NCBI RefSeq assembly: GCF_000508165.1
Contig: NZ_AYOZ01000060.1
Span: forward strand, 1-64,000
Length of the DNA: 64,000 bases
Direction: 5' to 3'
Source: Marinomonas profundimaris
GTDB taxonomy: Bacteria; Pseudomonadota; Gammaproteobacteria; Pseudomonadales; Marinomonadaceae
Numbering within the stretch: the first letter of the stretch is position 1; every line of letters begins with the position of its first letter. The notes beneath the pieces are model-generated. The model searched no databases, was not told where the DNA came from, and saw only the letters and a list, made by a program, of their open reading frames with translations. A program made the position numbers and the translations under genes. Of this stretch, positions 44,972 to 52,631 are shown in pieces.

Positions 44972-46198
44972 ATGATCGAATTTCCAGCGGTTTTAGATGA
45001 TCTAATGATGGCTCAACAACCAATACTCAAAAGAACAAAAGACATTTTTGGGTATGAGCTTTTATTCCGTGGAAAGGACTCCCTAAACGCCAATATTTCT
45101 GATGGCGAAGCGGCTACCAGCCAAGTTTTGGTAAACCTGTGCATTGGCCTCACAAAACTAGAATCTCAATTGAGAAAACCTTTTTTTATCAATATGACAA
45201 CGGAATTGATGCTGTCCGACGCCTTTTTTCCGATTGACCCCGATACCGTGTATATCGAAATACTCGAAAACCAACAATTAACTCCTGAGTTTTTTGTGGC
45301 GTTGAAAAAGTGGCGCTCTGCAGGTTATCGTTTCGCATTAGACGACTATCAATTTGATGCGGCTTACGAAACACTCTTACCTTGGGTATCGATCGTAAAA
45401 ATAGACGTTCTTGCAACACACCCCGAAAAATACGCAGGAAAAATTGCTGAACTCAAGGCCAGAGGTTTGATCCTATTGGCCGAAAAAGTCGAAGATTCGA
45501 AAATGTTTGAACTGTGTAAAACGCTCGGATTCGATTTATTTCAAGGGTATTTTTTACAACGCCCTGAAATCATCAAAGGCAAAAGGATTGATTCAGCAAC
45601 ACACGGCGCCATTGAACTCGTCAATGCATTGCAAAACAAAGACATTAGCATAGAAGCCATCACAAGCTTGGTTGGCAAAAACCCTAAGCTGTCTTATCAA
45701 TTATTACGCATTCTAAACAGCCCCGTTTGCGGCGTACCTAAAACCGTTGTTTCCATAAAAGAAGCCGTTGTTTTTTTAGGCTTATTACAATTAAAAAAAT
45801 GGGCGCTATTGATCACCCTGACATCATCAAGCAATCAACCACAGGCATTATTAAAAGTACTGTTAACCCGGGGGCGTTGCTGCCAACTGATCGCTGAAAG
45901 CAAACAATCTGAACTGGCTGATTCAGCCTTCATGGTAGGTTTGATGTCTGGTATCGACGCGGTGTTTAATGTGGAAAAGTCCGTGGTGCTGGAGCAAATT
46001 GCGCTGGATAAAGGCTCACGAGCCGCTATTATGACGCAATCTGGTGAACTGGGAGGCTATTTAATACAAGCATTAAGCTGTGAAGAGCAAAGCTGGGATA
46101 GTATAAAATCCTTATCACAAGCCGACAGAACCACCTTAAATCGAGCGTTTCTGGACGCGATGCTGTGGTCTGATGAAGTAGTAAGGTCTATTAACTAA
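44972..46198 (+). CDS. EAL-HDOD domain signalling protein
   Basis: 408 residues. Residues about 10-200 are an EAL-type domain (QPILKRTKDIFGYELLFRGK, FALDDYQFD, VKIDVL, LLAEKVED), and 205-400 an HDOD domain (SSVVSIKEAVVFLG-like, with LVNALQNKDISIEAITSLVG at its start). This is the YuxH/CdgJ-like architecture. The EAL motif itself is replaced by YELLFR, and other metal ligands look changed, so c-di-GMP hydrolysis is doubtful; such proteins often act as adaptors in motility and stress. Monocistronic; AAGAGAAG precedes the ATG. Confidence 0.85.
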   Translation: MIEFPAVLDDLMMAQQPILKRTKDIFGYELLFRGKDSLNANISDGEAATSQVLVNLCIGLTKLESQLRKPFFINMTTELMLSDAFFPIDPDTVYIEILENQQLTPEFFVALKKWRSAGYRFALDDYQFDAAYETLLPWVSIVKIDVLATHPEKYAGKIAELKARGLILLAEKVEDSKMFELCKTLGFDLFQGYFLQRPEIIKGKRIDSATHGAIELVNALQNKDISIEAITSLVGKNPKLSYQLLRILNSPVCGVPKTVVSIKEAVVFLGLLQLKKWALLITLTSSSNQPQALLKVLLTRGRCCQLIAESKQSELADSAFMVGLMSGIDAVFNVEKSVVLEQIALDKGSRAAIMTQSGELGGYLIQALSCEEQSWDSIKSLSQADRTTLNRAFLDAMLWSDEVVRSIN

Positions 46199-46227
46199 AT
46201 AAAATGCGTTTATTTTTGCTTAAACGA

Positions 46228-46255
46228 TTGACACCTATAGAAAAAAACATAGAAT
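46228..46255 (+). promoter_or_regulatory. Promoter of tRNA-Leu(CAA)
   Basis: TTGACA (46228-46233), 16-base spacer, TAGAAT (46250-46255); the tRNA starts 20 bases downstream. Confidence 0.75.
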
Positions 46256-46274
46256 ACGTTTCACCTTTTTCAAG

Positions 46275-46359
46275 GCCAGTGTGGTGGAATTGGTAGACAC
46301 GACGGCTTCAAAATCCGTTGCCGAAAGGCGTGGCGGTTCGAGTCCGCCTACTGGTACCA
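46275..46359 (+). tRNA. tRNA-Leu (anticodon CAA)
   Basis: 85-base class II tRNA with long variable arm GCC-GAAA-GGC, T stem GGCGG/CCGCC, CCA encoded. The anticodon loop TTCAAAA gives CAA. The last anticodon-stem pair (31-39) is C against T, so this stem has a mismatch; acceptor pair 1-72 is G-T. Confidence 0.92.
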
Positions 46360-46363
46360 ACAT

Positions 46364-46399
46364 AAAAAAAGCGCTTACTTCGGTAAGCGCTTTTTTTTT
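46364..46399 (+). terminator. Terminator of tRNA-Leu(CAA)
   Basis: GCGCTTAC-TTCG-GTAAGCGC hairpin with a UUCG tetraloop followed by nine T. It also faces the end of the minus-strand thioesterase gene (A-run on the left), so may serve both. Confidence 0.9.
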
Positions 46400-46420
46400 G
46401 CCTATTTAGCCGTCAATGGC

Positions 46421-46852
46421 TTAATGATCATCAAAACCATGCAACACGTAATCCGGTAAATCTTCTTCTTTCGGAATCGGAGTAGATACGCCCGTTTCAT
46501 CGATCGCAACAAACTTGAACATTCCTTCCGTGACTTTTTCACGCTGACCAATACGGCCACGGCGAACCCAAGCTTCAACAAGAATATTCATAGAAGTACG
46601 GCCAACCGACTCAACGTGTGTATAAACACCCAAAATATCACCGACTTTTACTGGTCGAATAAAGCTCATGCTATCCAGTGCCACAGTAACCACTCGAGAT
46701 TGTGCTCGCTGCCCTGCACAAATCCCCGCCGCGATATCCATTTGCGACACCACCCAACCACCAAAAATATCACCTGCAGGATTAGTATCCCCTGGCATCG
46801 CGACCGTCCTAGTCGTAAGACGACCCTTTGCCTTTTCTTCTAACCCTGACAT
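46421..46852 (-). CDS. YciA-like acyl-CoA thioesterase
   Basis: 143-residue hotdog-fold thioesterase. GDTNPAGDIFGGWVVSQMDI holds the catalytic Asp and the helix dipole, and SMSFIRPVKVGDILGVYTHV the conserved strand region, as in YciA and related acyl-CoA thioester hydrolases. It probably hydrolyses acyl-CoAs in lipid metabolism or turnover. Monocistronic. YciA and the larger acyl-CoA thioesterase TesB are distinct families; this is the former type. Confidence 0.9.
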   Translation of the reverse strand: MSGLEEKAKGRLTTRTVAMPGDTNPAGDIFGGWVVSQMDIAAGICAGQRAQSRVVTVALDSMSFIRPVKVGDILGVYTHVESVGRTSMNILVEAWVRRGRIGQREKVTEGMFKFVAIDETGVSTPIPKEEDLPDYVLHGFDDH

Positions 46853-46972
46853 AACGCTCTCTCATTGGTTTTCATCATTTACTAACGCTGCTTTTCTGCC
46901 TGTATAAAAGAGTACAGAACCCCAAAAAATAGTATCACAAACCCACCAAAACACTTACTTCCAATACTTAAA

Positions 46973-47416
46973 TTACGGCGTTTTCAGCCCGTCTGACGGA
47001 TAATAAATGGCCTTTCCAACCACCTCAGTCGTAGGAAATGAAAAACTGGAACCAATCGACGTTCCGACACCACCTCCGCTACCTACAGAGACACCAACCC
47101 CTGTCCCTAAACGCCGAAATGACAATTGCGTCACATCACCCACAATGACGCCATTAGCACCTATCTTAGCCGCCTGCTCCTTTAGCTCCTGTGTGGCTTT
47201 TTCTTTCCTTGAATCTTCTGAAAAACCGCTATCGCTTGATGCACGCACCGTACCAATCACTTCAAATTCAAACGCTGGCATCTCTGTAAACACAGACACT
47301 TGATCCACCTCGATCTCAGGACGCTGCTGCCCCGTAATCACATGCGAACCGGAAGCACAACCAAACAAAAAGACAGGAAACACAAGAACCAACCAGTAAC
47401 CAATACGCTTAATCAT
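46973..47416 (-). CDS. Putative outer-membrane lipoprotein
   Basis: 147 residues from ATG 47416, preceded by GAGG. The N-terminus is a lipoprotein signal (WLVLVFPVFLFGCASG) with Cys at the lipobox. The mature part has KATQELKEQAAKIGANGVIV, common in small lipoproteins, and a long Gly/Ser-rich stretch (GTGVGVSVGSGGGVGTSI). The frame stays open to 47647, but this extra N-terminus would destroy the signal peptide. Function unknown. Diverges from the CPXCG gene. Confidence 0.8.
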   Translation of the reverse strand: MIKRIGYWLVLVFPVFLFGCASGSHVITGQQRPEIEVDQVSVFTEMPAFEFEVIGTVRASSDSGFSEDSRKEKATQELKEQAAKIGANGVIVGDVTQLSFRRLGTGVGVSVGSGGGVGTSIGSSFSFPTTEVVGKAIYYPSDGLKTP

Positions 47417-47594
47417 TTCATCAACCTCACCATTGAAGCCAAAAATCATAACAGTTTTGCATAAATAGAGTGAAAGCAGATTGCCAAGACTGTGACTTTT
47501 CACACAAAGCAGCACTTTCGCAAGTAAACATTGAACTGACCAGACCATTTTTACCCTATGATTTAAATGAGAGTCACAAAAAAAAGAGGACATC

Positions 47595-47792
47595 ATGAAC
47601 GCATTAATAGAAAAAGACATTTCATGCCCGTACTGCGGAGAAACCATAGACGTCGTGATTGAAATACTGGATGACAGTCAAGAATACATTGAGGATTGCC
47701 AAGTCTGTTGCCGCCCGATCACATTCAACATAGACATCGCGATTGATGGTTCAACTACGGTTTCGGTTCACTCGGAAAATGAGACGTATTAA
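47595..47792 (+). CDS. CPXCG-motif cysteine-rich protein
   Basis: 65-residue protein with CPYCGETIDV and QVCCRPI zinc-binding cysteine pairs, which is the signature of the small CPXCG family found across gammaproteobacteria and alphaproteobacteria. It probably binds one zinc; role unknown. AAAGAGGAC precedes the ATG. It marks the last core gene before the accessory pocket beside tRNA-Leu. Confidence 0.85.
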   Translation: MNALIEKDISCPYCGETIDVVIEILDDSQEYIEDCQVCCRPITFNIDIAIDGSTTVSVHSENETY

Positions 47793-47888
47793 GCCGTAAA
47801 ATATTGAGACAAACAGACAATGAGTCGTGTCGAGTAAAACCAGAAAAGCCCAAAAGACTTTGAGGCTTTCTTTACTGATTACTCAGAT

Positions 47889-48131
47889 TTGAGCATCCAC
47901 GACCAACTGGCCAATATCAAAAACCGAACCCTTGTCAGAATGTGGCGTTTCTTCGTGGCCTACATGCTCGACCTAGAACCCTACGCACTAGCAACGTCAC
48001 TTCTTATCGAAACAGACCTTTGCGCTAAATGGACAGAAACCGAACTCAAAAGCATCGTTTCTAAAAAATACCTGACGCGCCTAGTCATCTTAAACAAAGC
48101 AAACAAGCAACCTCTTAACATCGCCGTTTAA
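47889..48131 (+). CDS. Small hypothetical protein, 80 residues (start unclear)
   Basis: The frame runs from TTG 47889 (SIHDQLANIKNRTLVRMWRF) to a stop at 48131. It remains open upstream to 47834 without an ATG, so the true start is unclear. Helical and basic; family not recognised. It is followed after 15 bases by the AlpA-like gene with a good ribosome binding site, so the two may be a pair from a decayed mobile element. Confidence 0.45.
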   Translation: MSIHDQLANIKNRTLVRMWRFFVAYMLDLEPYALATSLLIETDLCAKWTETELKSIVSKKYLTRLVILNKANKQPLNIAV

Positions 48132-48146
48132 TAAAGGACTAATAAC

Positions 48147-48443
48147 ATGGAAAATTCAAACGTATCAACACCAGAAAAAGTCGAAACTGCCCTAGCTGAA
48201 AAGCTAGAACAACTGATCCAGACACTAAGCAAGCCGAAAGTATCGGACAACAAAACCCTTTGGGGATCAGACGAATGCGCCGCTTACCTTGGGCTATCGA
48301 AAAACAAATTCATGGGTGACGTAGCATGCAGACGAACTTTCCCAAAACCTCGTAACGTAGGCGGATCAGAAAACCGCACCAACTGGCGCTGGATCGCAAG
48401 CGACGTAATGTCCTGGGCACTAGCTCAAAAAATGACGCATTGA
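48147..48443 (+). CDS. AlpA/excisionase-like DNA-binding protein
   Basis: 98 residues. The C-terminal two thirds (LWGSDECAAYLGLSKNKFM, then FPKPRNVGG and WRWIASDVMSWALAQ) fit a winged-helix of the AlpA/excisionase type, which normally controls integrase or prophage genes. No integrase is next to it, so it may be an orphan. AAGGA precedes the ATG and a strong hairpin follows its end. The N-terminal 35 residues are an extra helical segment. Confidence 0.65.
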   Translation: MENSNVSTPEKVETALAEKLEQLIQTLSKPKVSDNKTLWGSDECAAYLGLSKNKFMGDVACRRTFPKPRNVGGSENRTNWRWIASDVMSWALAQKMTH

Positions 48444-48459
48444 ATTAGTATTCAGACAT

Positions 48460-48488
48460 AAAAAAACCGCCAAAGGGCGGTTTTTTTT
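48460..48488. terminator. Terminator between AlpA-like gene and 48504 gene
   Basis: A-run, CCGCC-AAAG-GGCGG stem (48467-48480), eight T. Bidirectional position between convergent genes. Confidence 0.88.
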
Positions 48489-48503
48489 ATGCCTAATAAA
48501 GAA

Positions 48504-49562
48504 TCACTCGTAAGGTAATTCTCCAAATAAACCAACCATTAGATCACCATCCAAAATTTCAAATGGCAGTTCAAGAAATTCATCTGGGTGTCTTGGTTTA
48601 GCCTTTTGATCATTAGGTGCATTTTTAGTGTGCCCAACTACTTTGGTGCCATCTTCCTTTTGATACGGTAAAACTACAATCCGACCATGATTCTTAGATA
48701 TAATTTCCCCATCTTGCCATAAAGTATTAGCACTTGACTCACTTGGTACTCCATTTGATTCTTTAATAACCCAACCAATACCATTATCAGCTTCAAACCA
48801 AAAAACATACTCACCAACCACAAGTACTTTTTGCCCTAATCTCTCAGCGTCAGCCAATAACCTTTTCACACTTGCTAATTGCAATAACTCATTTGCACGC
48901 GGAAGCAACTCTTTTCTTATTGCTGATTTTGTTTTACCCCAGTGAGCATAGCAACTATACCCAAACCCTTTAGCGATTTTTTCTTTATATGCATATAAAG
49001 CTGCTTTCTTATTTTTTTTCGCTCGAACCCAAACCCCATCACTCTCTTTTTTTAATAAAATAACTCCATATTGAGAAATACACACAACAGTTAAGTATGG
49101 AAAATCAACCAACTGCTTACATAACTCCTCTTCAATCAGATCACTAGGCTCATTTAATTTTATGTCACCTTTCTTAAACTCTCTTTTACTGTGAAGTTTT
49201 TTGGCTTCCTGGAGCATCAAGAATTCTTCATCCATCAGCCTTTTTTTAACCATCAAAGCTTTCTCGGCCTTTAAGGTAAGTGAGGATTTTTCTATGTCAG
49301 ATATATCTAGACCATTTACAATATGCGCTATCGAAACACTATTTTCTTTAGCAATTTTAGCTGCAACCAGATAATCATCATATACATCAGCTTTTGCATG
49401 TCCTGGCCTTTTTTGGCTTTCAATAGATCGGTGAAGCCATTTCAACTTATCATTTATGAGTTTTAGTTCGTACATAAGAAAATAGCCTGGATTCTCATAC
49501 CAAGGCATTGGCCAAATACCCAAACATGGAGCATCATATCCATAAATTTCTTTTAGCAACAT
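48504..49562 (-). CDS. Hypothetical protein, 352 residues
   Basis: I do not recognise it. ATG 49562 follows GAGG; a TTG lies 6 bases earlier. The N-terminus has aromatic residues (GIWPMPWYENPGYF) with no signal peptide, the middle is a charged helical stretch (KAEKALMVKKRLMDEEFLML), and the C-terminal part has repeated beta-type segments (QKVLVVGEYVFWFEADNGIG). AT-rich, as in the neighbouring accessory genes. No catalytic motif is visible. It is probably island cargo. Confidence 0.5.
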   Translation of the reverse strand: MLLKEIYGYDAPCLGIWPMPWYENPGYFLMYELKLINDKLKWLHRSIESQKRPGHAKADVYDDYLVAAKIAKENSVSIAHIVNGLDISDIEKSSLTLKAEKALMVKKRLMDEEFLMLQEAKKLHSKREFKKGDIKLNEPSDLIEEELCKQLVDFPYLTVVCISQYGVILLKKESDGVWVRAKKNKKAALYAYKEKIAKGFGYSCYAHWGKTKSAIRKELLPRANELLQLASVKRLLADAERLGQKVLVVGEYVFWFEADNGIGWVIKESNGVPSESSANTLWQDGEIISKNHGRIVVLPYQKEDGTKVVGHTKNAPNDQKAKPRHPDEFLELPFEILDGDLMVGLFGELPYE

Positions 49563-49687
49563 TACCAATTCCTCAATATAATTTAGGTTTTATATCTAGT
49601 TATTAACCAACAATTTAAAAAGTCAAAACTCAAATGTAAAACACAAATCAAAAAAATAAATCACAACGCTTCTTCCAACCTAGACAA

Positions 49688-50296
49688 TTAAGATTTCGAC
49701 CCAACATATAGACCATTTTCAAATGATTCATTATCAAAACGCTTAATATTTTGAAGTATTTTAATCACTGCATAACTAGTTTTTTCGTTTTTTGAGACTA
49801 TAGCATTCATAAAATATGCAAGCCTAACCCATGACTTGAAATGATCATTTGTTAAATCAGAAGCCACTGGTATTAAATTGTTAAATATTTCTTTTTCATT
49901 CTCACAGTAACTTTGTACTTTTAAAACAATTGATTCATTAAGCCCATTTGATTCAATGTAGGAAATTAAATTATTTAAAGACTTTTGATTTTTTTTATGA
50001 TCTTCTCCATAAAAATCACCTGGTTGACAATCGACAGGGAAATCTTTGAAGTTATGCTTTAGAAAAAAAATCATAAATTCTCTTAGCCTTCTTTCAACTT
50101 TAATTTTTTTGTCTTTCTCTTCTTTTTTATTCCAAGCATCAAGAACAAAAACTATTATCAATAGCTCTACACAAACACCTATGATTTCTGGAACTATGTT
50201 ACCAATTAAAAAGCCATCGTCTGCAAAAAAATAAGCTATAGAAGACAATCCTATTAACGCAATAAAAACCACACCTACAAATTTATTTCGTGTCAA
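49688..50296 (-). CDS. Hypothetical membrane protein, 202 residues
   Basis: Two membrane spans at residues 7-25 and 33-53 (FVGVVFIALIGLSSIAYFF, VPEIIGVCVELLIIVFVLDA), then a cytoplasmic helical domain with charged residues. Start TTG at 50296 with AAGGA 7 bases before; no better ATG exists. Family not recognised. A 2-TM plus cytoplasmic domain layout occurs in membrane-anchored defence proteins, but nothing here proves this. Alone in its unit; AT-rich. Confidence 0.5.
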   Translation of the reverse strand: MTRNKFVGVVFIALIGLSSIAYFFADDGFLIGNIVPEIIGVCVELLIIVFVLDAWNKKEEKDKKIKVERRLREFMIFFLKHNFKDFPVDCQPGDFYGEDHKKNQKSLNNLISYIESNGLNESIVLKVQSYCENEKEIFNNLIPVASDLTNDHFKSWVRLAYFMNAIVSKNEKTSYAVIKILQNIKRFDNESFENGLYVGSKS

Positions 50297-50322
50297 TTCC
50301 GTATCCTTATAATATTTTTAAT

Positions 50323-50346
50323 AAATGGGGTCAGAGTAAAATTAAC
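50323..50346. repeat. Possible REP/RAYT-type element scar
   Basis: AAATGGGGTCAGAGTAAAAT followed by TAAC recalls the sequence often seen at the ends of REP-associated transposase elements in gammaproteobacteria (from memory). No transposase is nearby, so at most a remnant. Confidence 0.35.
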
Positions 50347-50416
50347 TTCTAGTTCCGCCCTTTACCCTATTTAAATCGCCTAGTGAAAGCATCACGTATT
50401 AGCTATTAATAATAGA

Positions 50417-51283
50417 CTAAATAAACCTAACCCACTCTTGTTCCGTTAGGATGATAAGCGGATGCCCGCTTTCTCTTAGTTCTATCGCTTTTTGTATTTT
50501 GCGACCAAAGCTGGTGTGTTTCCAATCTGGCGACACTTGAGAACCAATCACGACGTAATGAATAGATTTGCTCGGGTCTTTGCGAGGCGTAGCACCCAAC
50601 TTGATGGCAATCGCTTCTACTTCTTTGCGGGTGCCTGTATTGAATACACCGGTAAAACACATGGCCGCACGCTCGTGGTTCATGGATTCGATGCTGTCTG
50701 CGATGTGGTCCATAGGGTGTGCATCGGCGGCGCCCGTTTCTAGGAAGCGAATACCGGCCGTCTGTTTTAGAAAAGACAGTAAGGCTTCTTCATCGGAAGG
50801 TGTGGCTTGTTTAAGCGCTGAAAACTCAACCATCTTCGTTGCCACGCCTCTTACTGTAGCGTCATCAACCAAATCGATATGTTTGTTTAGCCACTCATGG
50901 AGATAGGAAAACTCGTCTGCGTTAATCTGATCGTCTGACACGATACCATTGATTAACCCTAGAAACTCGTTCAGGTAGTCCGAAGCCGTGACGTCTTCAT
51001 AGGACCGAAACTCGATAATGTCGGTAATGAGTGCGCTTAGGTCTTCCAGCTCTTCCGCAGTGAACTTACCATCCGCCAACGCATCGCTGATTGAGTCCAA
51101 CAAGTCGATGGCGTCGGGATCATTGCGCAATGGTTTTGAGTCTAACAACCAAGTATTTAGGTAAAGGGCTTCCATCGTATTCAATGCAGTGTCAGCCACC
51201 ACGCCTTGTAAAATTCCCTTCAAGGAGTAAATGGCTTTTTTCTTGTTACTCGCAAGCGCGTAGTTTGGTGTTGAACTGTCCAT
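50417..51283 (-). CDS. BRCT-domain protein
   Basis: 288 residues from ATG 51283, preceded by AAAGGAG. The C-terminal 90 residues are a BRCT domain like that of NAD-dependent ligase: CFTGVFNTGTRKEVEAIAIK, LGATPRKDPSKSIHYVVIGS and GHPLIILTEQEW. The N-terminal 180 residues are helical repeats (LDSISDALADGKFTAEELEDL, then a similar LINGIVSDDQINADEFSYLH), probably EF-hand-like or TerB-like helical modules. The combination is seen in uncharacterised proteins; the role is unknown, perhaps DNA damage related. Confidence 0.72.
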   Translation of the reverse strand: MDSSTPNYALASNKKKAIYSLKGILQGVVADTALNTMEALYLNTWLLDSKPLRNDPDAIDLLDSISDALADGKFTAEELEDLSALITDIIEFRSYEDVTASDYLNEFLGLINGIVSDDQINADEFSYLHEWLNKHIDLVDDATVRGVATKMVEFSALKQATPSDEEALLSFLKQTAGIRFLETGAADAHPMDHIADSIESMNHERAAMCFTGVFNTGTRKEVEAIAIKLGATPRKDPSKSIHYVVIGSQVSPDWKHTSFGRKIQKAIELRESGHPLIILTEQEWVRFI

Positions 51284-51368
51284 GATTACTCCTTTAACCT
51301 GAATCAACGCTATCCATCCACAGTAAAGTGTTTTGTCTGCTTGTTCCAGTCGAACCATACGCCAGCAC

Positions 51369-51393
51369 AAAAAAAACCGCCCTGTGGCGGTTT
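51369..51393 (-). terminator. Terminator upstream of the BRCT gene (ends tRNA transcript)
   Basis: CCGCC-CTGT-GGCGG stem with an A-run on the left, giving a U-run for minus-strand transcripts arriving from the tRNA-Gly-Cys-Leu genes. Confidence 0.7.
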
Positions 51394-51661
51394 AATTCAA
51401 ATGTTGTCACTTGTCCCTATGAGTTTTTATTTCTTTCATCACGCTTACACTTATGCCAACCAAAACCCCAAGTAAAAAATCAGTACAATATCTAGGTCGT
51501 CGATCAATTTATAGTGCAACGTACGGTGCTGAATTTCAGAAAAGATAGCATAAGTAATGAAAAGAATGAATTTTAAGGAATTGAATAAAAAGGCTGAAAG
51601 CGAGAAAGTACGAGGGTTTGAGCTAGATAACAAAATTTAGGCAAAAAAAAGGCACCATAAA
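51394..51661. other. Intergenic between tRNA-Leu and the terminator
   Basis: 268 bases with no convincing gene. A 60-codon minus-strand frame (51451-51633) lacks any recognisable feature and is probably chance. Confidence 0.4.
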
Positions 51662-51748
51662 TGGTGCCCGGGACCGGAATCGAACCGGTACGCTTATTCA
51701 GCGCAAGATTTTAAGTCTTGTGTGTCTACCAATTTCACCACCCGGGCA
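51662..51748 (-). tRNA. leuZ: tRNA-Leu (anticodon TAA)
   Basis: 87-base class II tRNA, acceptor TGCCCGG/CCGGGCA, anticodon loop CTTAAAA closed by CAAGA/TCTTG, long variable arm, CCA encoded. Last gene of the Gly-Cys-Leu cluster. Its 3' end faces the accessory pocket at 47,800-51,400, in the position of E. coli leuZ. Confidence 0.95.
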
Positions 51749-51758
51749 TATCTGATTT

Positions 51759-51832
51759 TGGAGGCCGGAGTCGGAATCGAACCGGCGTTAACGGAGTTGC
51801 AGTCCGCTGCATGACCACTCTGCCATCCGGCC
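51759..51832 (-). tRNA. cysT: tRNA-Cys (anticodon GCA)
   Basis: 74-base cloverleaf, acceptor GGCCGGA/TCCGGCC, anticodon loop CTGCAAC closed by GCGGA/TCCGT, CCA encoded. Middle gene of the cluster. Confidence 0.95.
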
Positions 51833-51854
51833 TCATATCAGAAATTCTTTTGAT

Positions 51855-51929
51855 TGGAGCGGGAAACGAGGCTCGAACTCGCGACCCCAACCTTGGCAAG
51901 GTTGTGCTCTACCACTGAGCTATTCCCGC
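51855..51929 (-). tRNA. glyW: tRNA-Gly (anticodon GCC)
   Basis: 75-base cloverleaf, acceptor GCGGGAA/TTCCCGC, anticodon loop TTGCCAA closed by CAACC/GGTTG, CCA encoded. First gene of the cluster, next to pgsA as in E. coli. Confidence 0.95.
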
Positions 51930-51948
51930 GTCTCAAAAGACGGTGCCT

Positions 51949-51976
51949 ATTCTATGTATTTGAGCTTTCACGTCAA
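51949..51976 (-). promoter_or_regulatory. Promoter of the tRNA-Gly-Cys-Leu cluster
   Basis: TTGACG (51971-51976), 16-base spacer, TAGAAT (51949-51954) on the minus strand; tRNA-Gly begins about 20 bases downstream. Confidence 0.7.
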
Positions 51977-52025
51977 GGAAAAATTCCAAATAAATAACTA
52001 ACTTAGGCACTTTTTTACAATCTGT

Positions 52026-52586
52026 TTATTTTTCATCCGACTCTTTGGACATTAGCTCAGGCCACGCCGCCTTCAAGTAAATGTACATTGACCAAAGCGT
52101 TAACAAGGCCGCGGCGATCAACACTACTTCCCCCACATGCGCCATCAAGGTATCCGGACGGCTTCCCAATAAAATGAAAATGGCCAACATTTGCATGGCG
52201 GTTTTCAACTTACCAATATAGGAAACGGCAACACTTGCTCGTTTGCCCATTTCTGCCATCCATTCGCGCAAAGCTGAGATCACAATTTCTCGACCAACGA
52301 TAACGGCACTGGCCAAGGTGAGTAATGGGTTGGCATAACTGGCGACCAGTAATACCAACGCAATAGATACCATAAGCTTATCCGCCACAGGATCAAAGAA
52401 AGCACCAAAAGCCGTACTTTGATCGAGCTTTCGAGCCAAATAGCCATCCAACCAATCGGTAATGGCAGCCAGCGCAAAAATTATGGCGCAGGTGAAATAA
52501 CGCCCTTCCCACGGTAAATAATATATGGCCACTAATATTGGAATCATGAAGATCCGCACGGACGTCAAAATATTCGGTATGTTCAT
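52026..52586 (-). CDS. pgsA: CDP-diacylglycerol-glycerol-3-phosphate 3-phosphatidyltransferase
   Basis: 186-residue integral membrane enzyme that makes phosphatidylglycerol phosphate. The CDP-alcohol phosphotransferase motif is complete: TDWLDGYLARKLDQST and AFGAFFDPVADKLM (D-G-x2-A-R-x8-G-x3-D-x3-D). Several hydrophobic spans surround it. AGGA precedes the ATG. It follows uvrC by 45 bases on the same strand, in the gacA-uvrC-pgsA arrangement standard in this class. Confidence 0.95.
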   Translation of the reverse strand: MNIPNILTSVRIFMIPILVAIYYLPWEGRYFTCAIIFALAAITDWLDGYLARKLDQSTAFGAFFDPVADKLMVSIALVLLVASYANPLLTLASAVIVGREIVISALREWMAEMGKRASVAVSYIGKLKTAMQMLAIFILLGSRPDTLMAHVGEVVLIAAALLTLWSMYIYLKAAWPELMSKESDEK

Positions 52587-52631
52587 TTTATTCCTAATAA
52601 TTACGCTAAATGCACCAACACTTAGCCAAAC

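Noticed and set aside
46228-46399. CRISPR or other repeat array around the tRNA genes
   Set aside because: No regularly spaced identical repeats were seen anywhere in the window; only tRNA, terminator and short phased repeats occur.
47417-47647. Extended N-terminus of the lipoprotein at 46973-47416
   Set aside because: The added residues hide the signal peptide and lipobox, and overlap the divergent CPXCG gene.
51451-51633. 60-codon minus-strand ORF next to tRNA-Leu
   Set aside because: Hydrophobic but without a ribosome binding site, and between a tRNA and its terminator.
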